A stretch of DNA of 64,000 nt from Prochlorococcus marinus str. GP2 (lineage in GTDB: Bacteria > Cyanobacteriota > Cyanobacteriia > PCC-6307 > Cyanobiaceae): NCBI RefSeq assembly GCF_000759885.1, contig NZ_JNAH01000007.1:1-64000 (forward strand), read 5' to 3'. Below are positions 26,871 to 35,927 of the stretch, one piece after another. The position numbers and the translations under genes are program-made. The notes below the pieces were generated by a model that did not search any database, was not told the origin of the DNA, and saw only the letters and a list, made by a program, of their open reading frames with translations. How positions within the stretch are numbered: the first letter of the stretch is position 1; every line of letters begins with the position of its first letter.

Positions 26871-27974
26871 TTAACTTTTTAAAGGTAATTTTATTATCTT
26901 TTTCTCATATGAGGATTTGTATGAAGCAATTAAAAGTTCTAGACTTTTTAATCCATCATTACCTTCGCAAATTGCCTTTTTATTATTTAACAAAGCATCA
27001 AGCATATTAGCCCAATATGCTTGATGTCCAAATCCATAAACACTTGTAGTCTCATAGTTTGAATCCTCTACCAATAAATCATCTTCTGAATTGTCAGAAA
27101 ATTCCCATAACTCTATTTTATTTACTGCTTTACCTCCAATTTTCACACTACCTTTTTCACCCAAAATGGTAATCGATCCTTCAATATTTCTAGGATATGC
27201 AAGCATAGTAACAGCCATTGTTCCTAAAGCACCATTTCGCCATTTCATTTGTATTACGGCAGTGTCTTCAGACTCTATTGATCTACTAATTGTAGAAGTA
27301 GTAGCACTCAAATAATCAATTGGACCAATAAGCCAATCTATAAAATCAACGTAATGACTTGCTTGATTCATTAGTGCGCCACCATCAAGTTCTTTTGTTC
27401 CTCTCCATTCATCTTGATCATAATAAGCTTGAGGCCTTTGCCAAAAAACGTTTATTGTTACAAGAGCAATTTTCCCAAAGCGACCTTTATCAATTTGTTT
27501 CTTTACAAGTTGTACTGTTTTATTTAATCTATTTTGCTTAACAACAAAAAGTCTTACATTATTTTTTTTGCAAGAATTTATCATTTCTAATCCATGTTCC
27601 CACTTAACAGCCATTGGCTTTTCTGTACAAATGTTAATACCCGCTTCTGCCGCTAATTTTGTTTGTGAGAAATGCATTCCGCTTGGAGTTGTAAGAACAA
27701 CTAAGTCAACATTAATTTTTTTTGTTGTAACTTCTTCGATAAGTTCTGAATAATTGAGAAATTGTTTTGGAGGATTGTATAGTATATCTTTTTCTTTGGA
27801 TAAACTTTTTATAAGTTCTATAGAAGAAAGAAGTCTCTCATTGGACGTATCGCATATTGCTACTAACCTAGATCTTTTTTGCTCGATTAAGATTGATTTA
27901 ATATGATTCTTGCTAATTCTTCCACAACCAATAATTGCGATATTAATTAATTCCTTTTCAATATTTTTTTTCAT
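26871..27974 (-). CDS. wbpB: Gfo/Idh/MocA oxidoreductase, probable UDP-GlcNAcA 3-dehydrogenase (WbpB/WlbA-like)
   Basis: A 367-residue NAD-dependent oxidoreductase: Rossmann motif IAIIGCGRISKNHIKSI, the family EKP motif in NICTEKPMAV with catalytic Lys, and VVKQNRLNKTVQLVKKQ then GALMNQASHYVDFIDWL with the active-site His. The QNRLNPTVQ-like segment and overall length fit the WbpB/WlbA group, which oxidises C3 of UDP-GlcNAcA to feed an aminotransferase. The other steps (WbpA, WbpD, WbpE-like) are at 31212-34600 on the same strand. Assignment to this particular reaction is by context plus motif resemblance. Confidence 0.82.
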   Translation of the reverse strand: MKKNIEKELINIAIIGCGRISKNHIKSILIEQKRSRLVAICDTSNERLLSSIELIKSLSKEKDILYNPPKQFLNYSELIEEVTTKKINVDLVVLTTPSGMHFSQTKLAAEAGINICTEKPMAVKWEHGLEMINSCKKNNVRLFVVKQNRLNKTVQLVKKQIDKGRFGKIALVTINVFWQRPQAYYDQDEWRGTKELDGGALMNQASHYVDFIDWLIGPIDYLSATTSTISRSIESEDTAVIQMKWRNGALGTMAVTMLAYPRNIEGSITILGEKGSVKIGGKAVNKIELWEFSDNSEDDLLVEDSNYETTSVYGFGHQAYWANMLDALLNNKKAICEGNDGLKSLELLIASYKSSYEKKIIKLPLKS

Positions 27975-28172
27975 CTGAAAAAGTTAAGCTTAATAATTAT
28001 AAGAAGAGGTATTGTTTAAAATTATTTATGAAATAAATATTAAATTATAGTTAGTTTAAAATAATTAGAAAATTATGTTTTGTTGTGACTTTTATTAATT
28101 ATCAAACTAGGAAATTTTACCCTAATTATGTATAGTGTTATTTTGGTTCGAATTTATTGAGTTGATAAATAA

Positions 28173-30056
28173 ATGTGTGGAATAGCTGGATGTTTTACAA
28201 ATAATGGATTAATTAATAAAGAAAAATTTAAAAATGCTCTTGATTCTTTAGATCATCGGGGGCCAGATGATTCTGGTATTGAGGAGATTAAATTAGATAA
28301 TGGGTTTTTAATATTGGGGCACAAGAGATTATCAATATTAGATTTATCAAGGCTTGGACATCAACCAATGATTTCATCATCAAAAAATTTGATATTAACT
28401 TTTAATGGAGAGATTTATAATTATAAAGAATTAAAAAAGGAACTTAGTAGTCTAGGTTTTAAATTTGAGACATCATCTGATACGGAAGTTTTATTAAATT
28501 CTTGGACCAAATGGGGGAAGGACTGCATTAATAAATTCAGAGGCATGTTTGCATTTTGCATATATGATAAAACAAAAAAAATTTTAACTTTAGTAAGAGA
28601 TAATTTTGGCATAAAACCCCTATATTTTAAAAACGACAATAGCAATTTACATTTTTCTTCAGAAATAAATGCAATACTAAAGCTATCCCCTTATTCAAAT
28701 AAGCCTAATTATGTAAGTTTTTATAATTATCTTGTGCAAAATACTTATGATAATAATTGTGAGACTTTTTTTGAAAATATATATCAATTAGAGCCTGGGC
28801 ATTTAATTGAATTTGAATTTGGTGATGAAATATCTTTTAAAAAAACTAAGTGGTGGCAACCAGATTTTAAAAAATTTCAAAAACCAAATTATGAAAATTC
28901 AGTATTTAAATTAAGGGACTTATTTCTTAAGAATATTGAACTTCATTTAAGAAGTGATGTGCCGGTTGGCGCAGCATTATCTGGGGGGTTAGATTCTTCT
29001 TCAATTGTTTGTGCAATGAGGTATTTATATCCAGATATTGATATAAATACTTTCACCTATATTGATGATGATCAAAAGATTAGTGAATTTAAATGGGCAA
29101 AAATAGTTAATGAATATGTCGGTGCTATTCCACACTATATTAGAGGAACATCTGAAAATCTTAAAAATGATTTAGATAACCTAATCATATCGCAAGGTGA
29201 ACCTTTTGCTTCTACGAGCTCCTATGCTCAATATTGTATATACAAAGCAGCTAGAGATAATGGTATTAAAGTCACTCTTGATGGTCAAGGAGCTGATGAG
29301 TTACTGGGAGGTTATGATGGATACGTAGGTTATAGAATGTTATCTTTAATTGAAGAATTTAAATTATTTAAGACTATTTCATTTTTAATTAAATGGTCTA
29401 AGTATCCTAGAAGAAATATAAAACTTGGAATCATGGATTTTGGGAGAATAACCCTTCCAGATAAGATTTATATGTTGTTAAGAAAACAATTAAATAGAGA
29501 CTTTAGACCAAATTGGCTAAATTATGATTTTTTAAAAAAATATAACGTTTATTTTTCTGAAATTAGAGATGATTTTAAGAACGAATTTAGTGGTAAAAGA
29601 GTAACTGAAAAATTAATTGCATCTTTGAATGGAAGAGGTTTACCTGCATTACTAAGAATCGCAGATAGAAATTCAATGCATTTTTCCGTAGAAAGTAGAT
29701 TGCCATTTCTTACATGCGATATGGCAGAATTTGCTTTGAATTTGCCTGAAAATTTTTTTATTGATGATAATGGATTATCAAAATCCATTTTTAGAAAAGC
29801 AATGAAGGGAATAGTACCTGAAAATATTTTATGGAGAAAAGATAAAATAGGCTTAGAAACTTCACAAGAAAAGTGGCTTATAAAAAATTCTGTTTTTTTT
29901 AGGGAAATAGTAGAATCATGGGCATTAAAATGTGATGCAGTAGATAAAGAAAGATTGATGAAATATTTTGATTTTTCAATAGAAAAATATCATAATAGTG
30001 ATGCTATATGGAGATTGATTAATTATGCCCAATGGTATGAACATTTTATTGGATAA
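28173..30056 (+). CDS. AsnB-type glutamine-dependent amidotransferase (asparagine synthase family)
   Basis: A 627-residue protein beginning MCGIAGCFTN, so Cys2 is the glutaminase nucleophile, followed by LDHRGPDDSG and FNGEIYNYKEL of the class II glutaminase. The synthetase half has the PP-loop VGAALSGGLDSSSIVCAM and TLDGQGADELLGGYDGY. Length is typical. In polysaccharide loci such proteins are more often sugar-uronate amidases (WbpS-like) than true asparagine synthases, and here it sits between WbpB-like and WbpA-like genes. A plain asparagine synthase cannot be excluded. It diverges from the wbpB-like gene with a 198-bp spacer and is followed 9 bp later by a glycosyltransferase. Confidence 0.85.
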   Translation: MCGIAGCFTNNGLINKEKFKNALDSLDHRGPDDSGIEEIKLDNGFLILGHKRLSILDLSRLGHQPMISSSKNLILTFNGEIYNYKELKKELSSLGFKFETSSDTEVLLNSWTKWGKDCINKFRGMFAFCIYDKTKKILTLVRDNFGIKPLYFKNDNSNLHFSSEINAILKLSPYSNKPNYVSFYNYLVQNTYDNNCETFFENIYQLEPGHLIEFEFGDEISFKKTKWWQPDFKKFQKPNYENSVFKLRDLFLKNIELHLRSDVPVGAALSGGLDSSSIVCAMRYLYPDIDINTFTYIDDDQKISEFKWAKIVNEYVGAIPHYIRGTSENLKNDLDNLIISQGEPFASTSSYAQYCIYKAARDNGIKVTLDGQGADELLGGYDGYVGYRMLSLIEEFKLFKTISFLIKWSKYPRRNIKLGIMDFGRITLPDKIYMLLRKQLNRDFRPNWLNYDFLKKYNVYFSEIRDDFKNEFSGKRVTEKLIASLNGRGLPALLRIADRNSMHFSVESRLPFLTCDMAEFALNLPENFFIDDNGLSKSIFRKAMKGIVPENILWRKDKIGLETSQEKWLIKNSVFFREIVESWALKCDAVDKERLMKYFDFSIEKYHNSDAIWRLINYAQWYEHFIG

Positions 30057-30065
30057 ATAAATTAA

Positions 30066-31205
30066 ATGCCTTTTAAAAATATTATTCATATTACTCATAC
30101 AGACCCAATATATGATTCCAGAATACTAAATATTGCTAACAGTATTGCTGATATAAATGGGGATTATGTTCAGTATATTATTGGGATTAATAAGAAAAAA
30201 TCTTATCTAAAAGAAAACTATAATAATAAAAAGGTAAGTTTAGTTGCTATTAAACCTTTATCTAACTTTTTTTTAAACTCTTGCGTTCGAAAATTAATAA
30301 GCTTTTTAGAATTCAATTTAAGGTTTATTTTAAAGTGTTTTCTTTTAAAACCTAAGATTATCCATTGCCATGATTTGTCAGGGCTATATATAGCAATTAT
30401 TTTTAAAATTTTTTTCAGAACAAGATTTATTTTTGATGCTCATGAATTGGAATCTCAGGATAGTTTCGTTTCCCCTAAAGAACAAGTTTTGAGGACTATC
30501 TATGAATATTTACCTATTATTACTTGTGATTATTTAATAACCGTATCAGATTCAATAGCTCATTGTTATAAATGGAAGGGCGCAAAGAAAGTTGCGGTTA
30601 TTTTTAATAAGCCAGAATCACCAAAAATTACTTTAGGAAGTGGTAACTCACTATTAAAAAAAATACCACCAAAAAAAAATGGTATAAATTTAATATATAT
30701 AGGTGCACTTGAAGAAAATAGATCGATTGAAAAGCTCATAAATATTTTTAGATTCAAAGATGGATATAATTTATATTTTTTGGGAGAAGGTTCTTTGGAA
30801 AATAAAATCACAAAAATTTCTAATCCCAAAAGCAATATATACCTTCATCCATTCGTTCATAAAGATTATATTGTGGAATTTATAAAAGGTTTTGATTATT
30901 CATTATGTTTGATAGAAACGAATTCATTAAGTGATTATTTCTGTATGCCAAATAAACTTTTTCAATCTTTAGCAGGAGGGATCCCAGTGATTGCATCAAA
31001 TATTCCTGATTTATCATCTTATATTATTAAAAATAAAGTAGGAATAATTGTAAATGATGTTAATGAGATAATTGAAAGAATAAGCAATTTATCCAAAAAA
31101 ATTGATTTTATAAAAGGAAATATAAAAAATAAAGAATCAGAATTTATATGGTCTTCTGAATATGAGAAATTAAATAAGATTTATGAATATCTAGAAAATT
31201 CTTAA
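30066..31205 (+). CDS. GT4-like glycosyltransferase (paralogue of the gene at 14635)
   Basis: A 379-residue GT-B enzyme with KIIHCHDLSGLYIAIIF, FDAHELESQDSFVS, LITVSDSIAHCY, the donor-domain start INLIYIGALEENRSIEKLI and SLCLIETNSLSDYFCMPNKL. These landmarks coincide in order with those of the minus-strand gene at 14635-15798. Substrates are unknown. It follows the AsnB-like gene by 9 bp and was probably acquired or moved with it. Convergent with the WbpA-like gene six bases downstream. Confidence 0.85.
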   Translation: MPFKNIIHITHTDPIYDSRILNIANSIADINGDYVQYIIGINKKKSYLKENYNNKKVSLVAIKPLSNFFLNSCVRKLISFLEFNLRFILKCFLLKPKIIHCHDLSGLYIAIIFKIFFRTRFIFDAHELESQDSFVSPKEQVLRTIYEYLPIITCDYLITVSDSIAHCYKWKGAKKVAVIFNKPESPKITLGSGNSLLKKIPPKKNGINLIYIGALEENRSIEKLINIFRFKDGYNLYFLGEGSLENKITKISNPKSNIYLHPFVHKDYIVEFIKGFDYSLCLIETNSLSDYFCMPNKLFQSLAGGIPVIASNIPDLSSYIIKNKVGIIVNDVNEIIERISNLSKKIDFIKGNIKNKESEFIWSSEYEKLNKIYEYLENS

Positions 31206-31211
31206 TTAAAT

Positions 31212-32549
31212 TTAGGCTCTTATTATTTTATCGCTTGTATTGTATTTCCCCCTTGTATCTATAATTAATTGACTAAAATTTTTTATCAATTCATAGTCAA
31301 AACAATCATGATCCGTAGCAACAATTAAACAATCACTTTTTACTAGATTCTCTTGATTTAACTCTATTTTCTCAATACTTAATTTATATTTTCTTATATC
31401 TGGGAACTGCTCAAAATATGGATCAATAAATTTTACATTAGCTCCTTTATTTGTTAAGAGTTTTATGAGTTCAATAGATGGCGACTCTCTGGCGTCATCA
31501 ACATTTTTTTTATATGCAAGGCCTAATACTATTAAATTAGAACCATTTATTGATTTCTTTTTATTATTTAAAGCTTCTGATACTTTTTGCACTACATATT
31601 CAGGCATAGATGCATTTATTTGCCCAGCTAATTCTATAAACCTTGTATCCATTCCATATTCTCTTGCTTTCCATGTCAAATAAAATGGATCTATGGGGAT
31701 ACAATGTCCCCCAAGTCCTGGGCCTGGGTAATATGGGACAAAGCCAAAAGGTTTTGTCGAAGCTGCTCTAATTACCTCATATAAATCTATATTCATTTTA
31801 TTGGCTAAGGGTTTTAATTCATTCATTAAGCCAATATTTACTGCTCTATGTATGTTTTCAAGAAGTTTTGTCATTTCAGCAGCTCTTAAACTACTTAAAG
31901 TTACAATTTTAGAAATTATTTGGCTGTAAAGTTTAAACCCAACCTCGCTACAATTTTGAGTATAGCCTCCTAGCACTTTTGGAATGTTAGATGTGTTGTA
32001 ACTAGTATTTCCTGGATCTTCTCTTTCTGGAGAATATATCAAGAAGAAATCTTCTCCTATTTTAAATCCTTTTTTGTCTATGTATGGTTGAATAATTTCC
32101 TCAGTTGTTCCTGGATAAGTAGTACTTTCTAAAGAAAGAACTTGATAAGGTCTTAAATAATCTGAAATTGACTTAATTGTCTGTTTAATATATTTAAGAT
32201 CAGGTTCCCTATGCAATTTTAATGGTGTTGGTACACAAATTATAATTGCATCAACTTCTTGAACTCTCGAAATGTCAGAAGTTGGTTCTAGGATATTATT
32301 AATTCTTGCTTTGGAAATTATTTCAGACTTGATGTGGTGTATGTAACTTTCCCCATCTCTGATTTTATTAATAATATTTTCATTTATATCAAAACCTAAA
32401 ACTTTTATTTTTTTTGAAGCATAGGTCAATGCAAGTGGTAATCCAACGTAACCTAGTCCTATGATTCCTACAGTGGCCTCTCCATTATCAAATTTATTGA
32501 TAATATATTCTTTACCATTTTGTCCTTGGTTTTTGCTATCTATTTTCAT
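31212..32549 (-). CDS. wbpA: Nucleotide-sugar 6-dehydrogenase, probable UDP-GlcNAc 6-dehydrogenase (WbpA-like)
   Basis: A 445-residue two-step NAD-dependent dehydrogenase: VGIIGLGYVGLPLALTYA, catalytic cysteine in GPGLGGHCIPIDPFYL, and the C-terminal VLGLAYKKNVDDARESPSI. The GHCIPIDPFYLTWKAREYG version is characteristic of the WbpA/VipA/WecC group rather than of UDP-glucose dehydrogenases. With the WbpD- and WbpE-like genes immediately downstream of it in the coordinate sense and a WbpB-like gene at 26871, it should make UDP-GlcNAcA as the first step to a 2,3-diacetamido uronic acid. Confidence 0.87.
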   Translation of the reverse strand: MKIDSKNQGQNGKEYIINKFDNGEATVGIIGLGYVGLPLALTYASKKIKVLGFDINENIINKIRDGESYIHHIKSEIISKARINNILEPTSDISRVQEVDAIIICVPTPLKLHREPDLKYIKQTIKSISDYLRPYQVLSLESTTYPGTTEEIIQPYIDKKGFKIGEDFFLIYSPEREDPGNTSYNTSNIPKVLGGYTQNCSEVGFKLYSQIISKIVTLSSLRAAEMTKLLENIHRAVNIGLMNELKPLANKMNIDLYEVIRAASTKPFGFVPYYPGPGLGGHCIPIDPFYLTWKAREYGMDTRFIELAGQINASMPEYVVQKVSEALNNKKKSINGSNLIVLGLAYKKNVDDARESPSIELIKLLTNKGANVKFIDPYFEQFPDIRKYKLSIEKIELNQENLVKSDCLIVATDHDCFDYELIKNFSQLIIDTRGKYNTSDKIIRA

Positions 32550-32653
32550 TAATTATTAAAACAAATAAATGATAACATCGCTCAAAGATCCTCTACATTA
32601 ATCTTGTTATTTTAAACGTTTAATATAGTATCAATTCTTCAGCAATTTATTAT

Positions 32654-33244
32654 TTAATCTTTTTTAATTAAATTTTGACCTTCAAGAATATATTTAGAAT
32701 TTGTATTAGGGCAAATCCATTCACCAGAACCTGACAAAGGTAGATAAATTTTCTCACCATATTCACTTATCCATGAGACTTGTACAGCTGGAACTCCAAC
32801 CATTAAAGAATATGGTCTAACATTTTTTGTTATTACCGCACCCGCTCCAATAAAAGCATATTTCCCAATCTTATTTCCGCAGATTATCGTACAGTTTGCT
32901 CCTAAAGTAGCACCCTCCTCTACCAACGTACTTAAGTATTCATTTTTTCTATTAATTTGAGAACGAGGATTAATTACATTCGTGAAAACCATACTTGGGC
33001 CACAAAAGACATTATCTTCTAAAGTGACATCATCATAGACTGATACATTATTTTGTATTTTTACGTTTTTGCCTATTGAAACTTTATTAGAGACGTATAC
33101 ATTCTGACCTATTGAGGTTTCATCTTTTATTTTAGCTCCCCCACAAATGTGTGACCAATGCCAAATCTTACAATTTGCTCCAATTGATGCTCCTGTATCA
33201 ACAATAGCGGTTGGATGAATAAAAGCAGTTGGATTTACTGACAT
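32654..33244 (-). CDS. wbpD: Left-handed beta-helix N-acetyltransferase (WbpD/WlbB-like)
   Basis: A 196-residue hexapeptide-repeat acyltransferase. The repeats run through most of the protein ([59 protein letters not shown]) and it ends with the [17 protein letters not shown] typical of WbpD/WlbB. These trimeric enzymes acetylate the 3-amino group of UDP-GlcNAc3NA using acetyl-CoA. About 150 bp separates it from the aminotransferase and 105 bp from the dehydrogenase, all on the minus strand. Confidence 0.88.
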   Translation of the reverse strand: MSVNPTAFIHPTAIVDTGASIGANCKIWHWSHICGGAKIKDETSIGQNVYVSNKVSIGKNVKIQNNVSVYDDVTLEDNVFCGPSMVFTNVINPRSQINRKNEYLSTLVEEGATLGANCTIICGNKIGKYAFIGAGAVITKNVRPYSLMVGVPAVQVSWISEYGEKIYLPLSGSGEWICPNTNSKYILEGQNLIKKD

Positions 33245-33394
33245 TATTAAATTTTAATAAAGTTGTATAAGGTTGAATAAAATTATTTAGTAAATAATTT
33301 TAAAATTTATAGAATTATATCTAGAACTAACAAAACTACCAATTTATAATCCAAAATAAAAGAATATATAAATTAGAAATTTATGATAAAAAAG

Positions 33395-34600
33395 TTAGTC
33401 TTTTATTAGAAAATCTTTATTTTCAGAAATTAAGTTTTTTATGTTATTAACTATATAGTTAATCTCTGACTCTTTTATCCAAGGATGAAATGGTAAGCTG
33501 ATTACTCTTTCGCTGGCTAATATTGATTCCTTATTCGCACTGGTAATTTGTTCAATATTTGCATTATCTAATAATGCAGGTTGCATGGGTAATATTTGAG
33601 GATAATGAACTGCAGTAGGAACTCCATTTTGTTTTAATTTCATTTGGAATTCATTTCTAAAATTTATCTGAATAGTAAATTGTGCATAAACTGAGCTATT
33701 AAATTTTTCAATAAGAGGTGTAAAACTAATATTAATTTCATTTAACTTTTGTGAATAATATTGTGCAATCTTTGATCTTTTTTTTATTTCAGATGGATAA
33801 AAATCAAATTTAGCTAAAAGTATCGCTGCTTGAATCGTATCTAATCTTCCATTGATACCAATTTGAGTATGTGTGTATCTTTTCTCTTGACCATGCAGAG
33901 ATATTCTTCTTATCCTTTCCGCTATTTTTGCATCATTTGTAAAACATGCTCCTCCATCACCGTAACATCCTAATGGTTTTGAGGGGAAAAAACTTGTGAC
34001 GCCTATGGTACTTAAATTGCAACTTTTAATTCCGTGATGTTCTGATCCAAAACTTTGGGCTGCATCTTCAATAACTGGTATCGAGTGTTTAGATGCAATT
34101 TTATTGATTTCAGTAAAATTAGCTGGTTGTCCATATAAACTTACAGCCACTATAGCCTTGGTTTTTGAATTTATCTTTGCTTCTATTTTTGTATGATCAA
34201 TATTGTATGAATTAGGATTAATATCAACAAATATTGGTTTTGCTTTTAATAAACAAATGGCTTCAGCAGTGGCAAAAAAAGAAAATGAAGTTGTTATCAC
34301 TTCATCATTTTCAGATATTCCTAATGCCATTAATGCTAATAAAAGAGCATCTGTTCCACTAGACGCGCCTATACAATATTTGGAATTAGTAAAGTTTTTT
34401 AATTTCTCTTCTAAGAGTTTTACTTCAGGCCCCAAAATATATTGGCCATGATCCATAACATTTTTGATATTCTTATCAATAATATTTTTGAGTGTAAAAC
34501 CTAAATGGTTCCTTGATTTTCTTTGTCGAGATAAATCAATAAAATTTATTTTTCTTTTTATATTATTAGATTTGTTTCTTGAAAAAAAAGATAATTTCAA
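33395..34600 (-). CDS. wbpE: DegT/DnrJ/EryC1 aminotransferase (WbpE-like)
   Basis: A 401-residue PLP-dependent sugar aminotransferase: PVIEDAAQSFGSEHHG with the cofactor-binding Asp, and SFFPSKPLGCYGDGGACFT with the Schiff-base Lys. The GAS-SGTDALLLALMALG segment near residue 80 is also typical. In the WbpA/B/E/D scheme it transfers an amino group from glutamate to the 3-keto sugar. It has a basic N-terminal extension of about 25 residues (FFSRNKSNNIKRK) relative to WbpE, so a start further in is possible. An AT-rich spacer of 274 bp lies upstream. Confidence 0.87.
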   Translation of the reverse strand: MKLSFFSRNKSNNIKRKINFIDLSRQRKSRNHLGFTLKNIIDKNIKNVMDHGQYILGPEVKLLEEKLKNFTNSKYCIGASSGTDALLLALMALGISENDEVITTSFSFFATAEAICLLKAKPIFVDINPNSYNIDHTKIEAKINSKTKAIVAVSLYGQPANFTEINKIASKHSIPVIEDAAQSFGSEHHGIKSCNLSTIGVTSFFPSKPLGCYGDGGACFTNDAKIAERIRRISLHGQEKRYTHTQIGINGRLDTIQAAILLAKFDFYPSEIKKRSKIAQYYSQKLNEINISFTPLIEKFNSSVYAQFTIQINFRNEFQMKLKQNGVPTAVHYPQILPMQPALLDNANIEQITSANKESILASERVISLPFHPWIKESEINYIVNNIKNLISENKDFLIKD

Positions 34601-34874
34601 TTTAAGTTAAATAATTATTTTAAGTTTATATTGCGAAAATAGTTTTTGAAAATTTTAAATAAAAATTAAATATAAATTTTTATTTATTTATTGAAATTTA
34701 AGTTTAAATTAATAGAATTTAAAGATTTTTAAATTTATTTAAAAATACAATTTAATATTTATCAAATAAAGATTTAGTTGAATTTTAAAATAATGAATTC
34801 GATATATATTATGAATTTATTGAAGAAATCTAAGAGATTTGTATGGACTTTTTAAAGTTATTAAAATAATAAAA
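34601..34874. other. AT-rich intergenic region without genes
   Basis: About 270 bp composed almost entirely of A and T, lying between the wbpE-like start and the end of the uronate epimerase gene. It must hold the promoter of the wbpE-D-A set. I see no tRNA fragment, repeat or clear hairpin in it. Confidence 0.5.
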
Positions 34875-35894
34875 CTAAGCCTTTTTATAAAAGAATTTAT
34901 ACCAATGCACGAACTCTTTGATACCATCTTTTATCTTTGTTGATGGTTTATAGTTTATCCAATTCTCTAAAAGTGAAGTATCAGCTAGCGTAGATTTAAC
35001 ATCTCCAGGTTGCATAGGGAGAAAATTTTTCTTGGCTCTTACTCCTAACTCCTTTTCAATACTTTCAATGAATTCCATAAGAGTTATAGAGTTAGAATTA
35101 CCAATATTAAAAATTTTATGAGGAGCCCAGCTAGAACTAATTAGTGGATTTTTTTTATCAAAGGCTTTTTCACCAGTGGGGGCCTTTTTCATTATCCTGA
35201 ACAAACTTTCACAAATATCATCTATGTAAGTAAAGTCTCTAGCCATTTGACCGTGATTAAAAATTTTTATATTTTCTCCTGCAAGAATTGCCTTAGTAAA
35301 TAAAAAATATGACATATCAGGTCTACCCCATGGACCATATACTGTAAAGAATCTTAGCCCTGTGCAGGGAATTGAATACAAATGACTGTATGCATGAGCA
35401 ATTAATTCATTTGCTTTTTTGCTAGCCGCATAAATGCTTACAGGATGATCAACAATATTATTTTCAGAATATGGAAGTTGCTCATTACCACCATATACTG
35501 AACTGCTGCTTGCGTATACAAGATGTTCAATTTGATTATTTTTACATGCTTCTAATATATTTACGAATCCTTGGATATTAGTACTAATAAATGTTCTTGG
35601 ATTTTTAATTGAATATCTAACCCCTGCTTGGGCAGCTAAATTAATAACTATTGAAGGTTTATAATTTAAGAAAATCTCATCAACTTTTTCTTTATCTTCA
35701 ATGTCAACTTTGAAGAAATTGAAATTTCCTTCAGTATTTTTTAAATTATCTAATCTTGCTTTTTTTAAGTTCGTATCATAATAAGAATTTAGGTTGTCAA
35801 TTCCTATAATATTTATTTTTTCTTTCATCAACTTTTTACAAAGATTAAATCCAATAAAACCTGCAACGCCTGTTATTAATACTTTTTTATCCAT
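34875..35894 (-). CDS. UDP-glucuronate 4-epimerase-like SDR enzyme
   Basis: A 339-residue extended SDR: VLITGVAGFIGFNLCKKL, catalytic YxxxK in SIYAASKKANELI, and the subgroup marker GIDNLNSYYDTNLKKARLDN, which identifies the GAE/CapI/WbnF class that converts UDP-GlcA to UDP-GalA. TGLRFFTVYGPWGRPDM is also diagnostic. The gene for the UDP-glucose 6-dehydrogenase that makes its substrate starts 33 bp upstream on the same strand, so the two form a UDP-GalA module. Confidence 0.9.
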   Translation of the reverse strand: MDKKVLITGVAGFIGFNLCKKLMKEKINIIGIDNLNSYYDTNLKKARLDNLKNTEGNFNFFKVDIEDKEKVDEIFLNYKPSIVINLAAQAGVRYSIKNPRTFISTNIQGFVNILEACKNNQIEHLVYASSSSVYGGNEQLPYSENNIVDHPVSIYAASKKANELIAHAYSHLYSIPCTGLRFFTVYGPWGRPDMSYFLFTKAILAGENIKIFNHGQMARDFTYIDDICESLFRIMKKAPTGEKAFDKKNPLISSSWAPHKIFNIGNSNSITLMEFIESIEKELGVRAKKNFLPMQPGDVKSTLADTSLLENWINYKPSTKIKDGIKEFVHWYKFFYKKA

Positions 35895-35927
35895 TTATTA
35901 AAAGTTACTATTGAGATTTTAAGGTAT

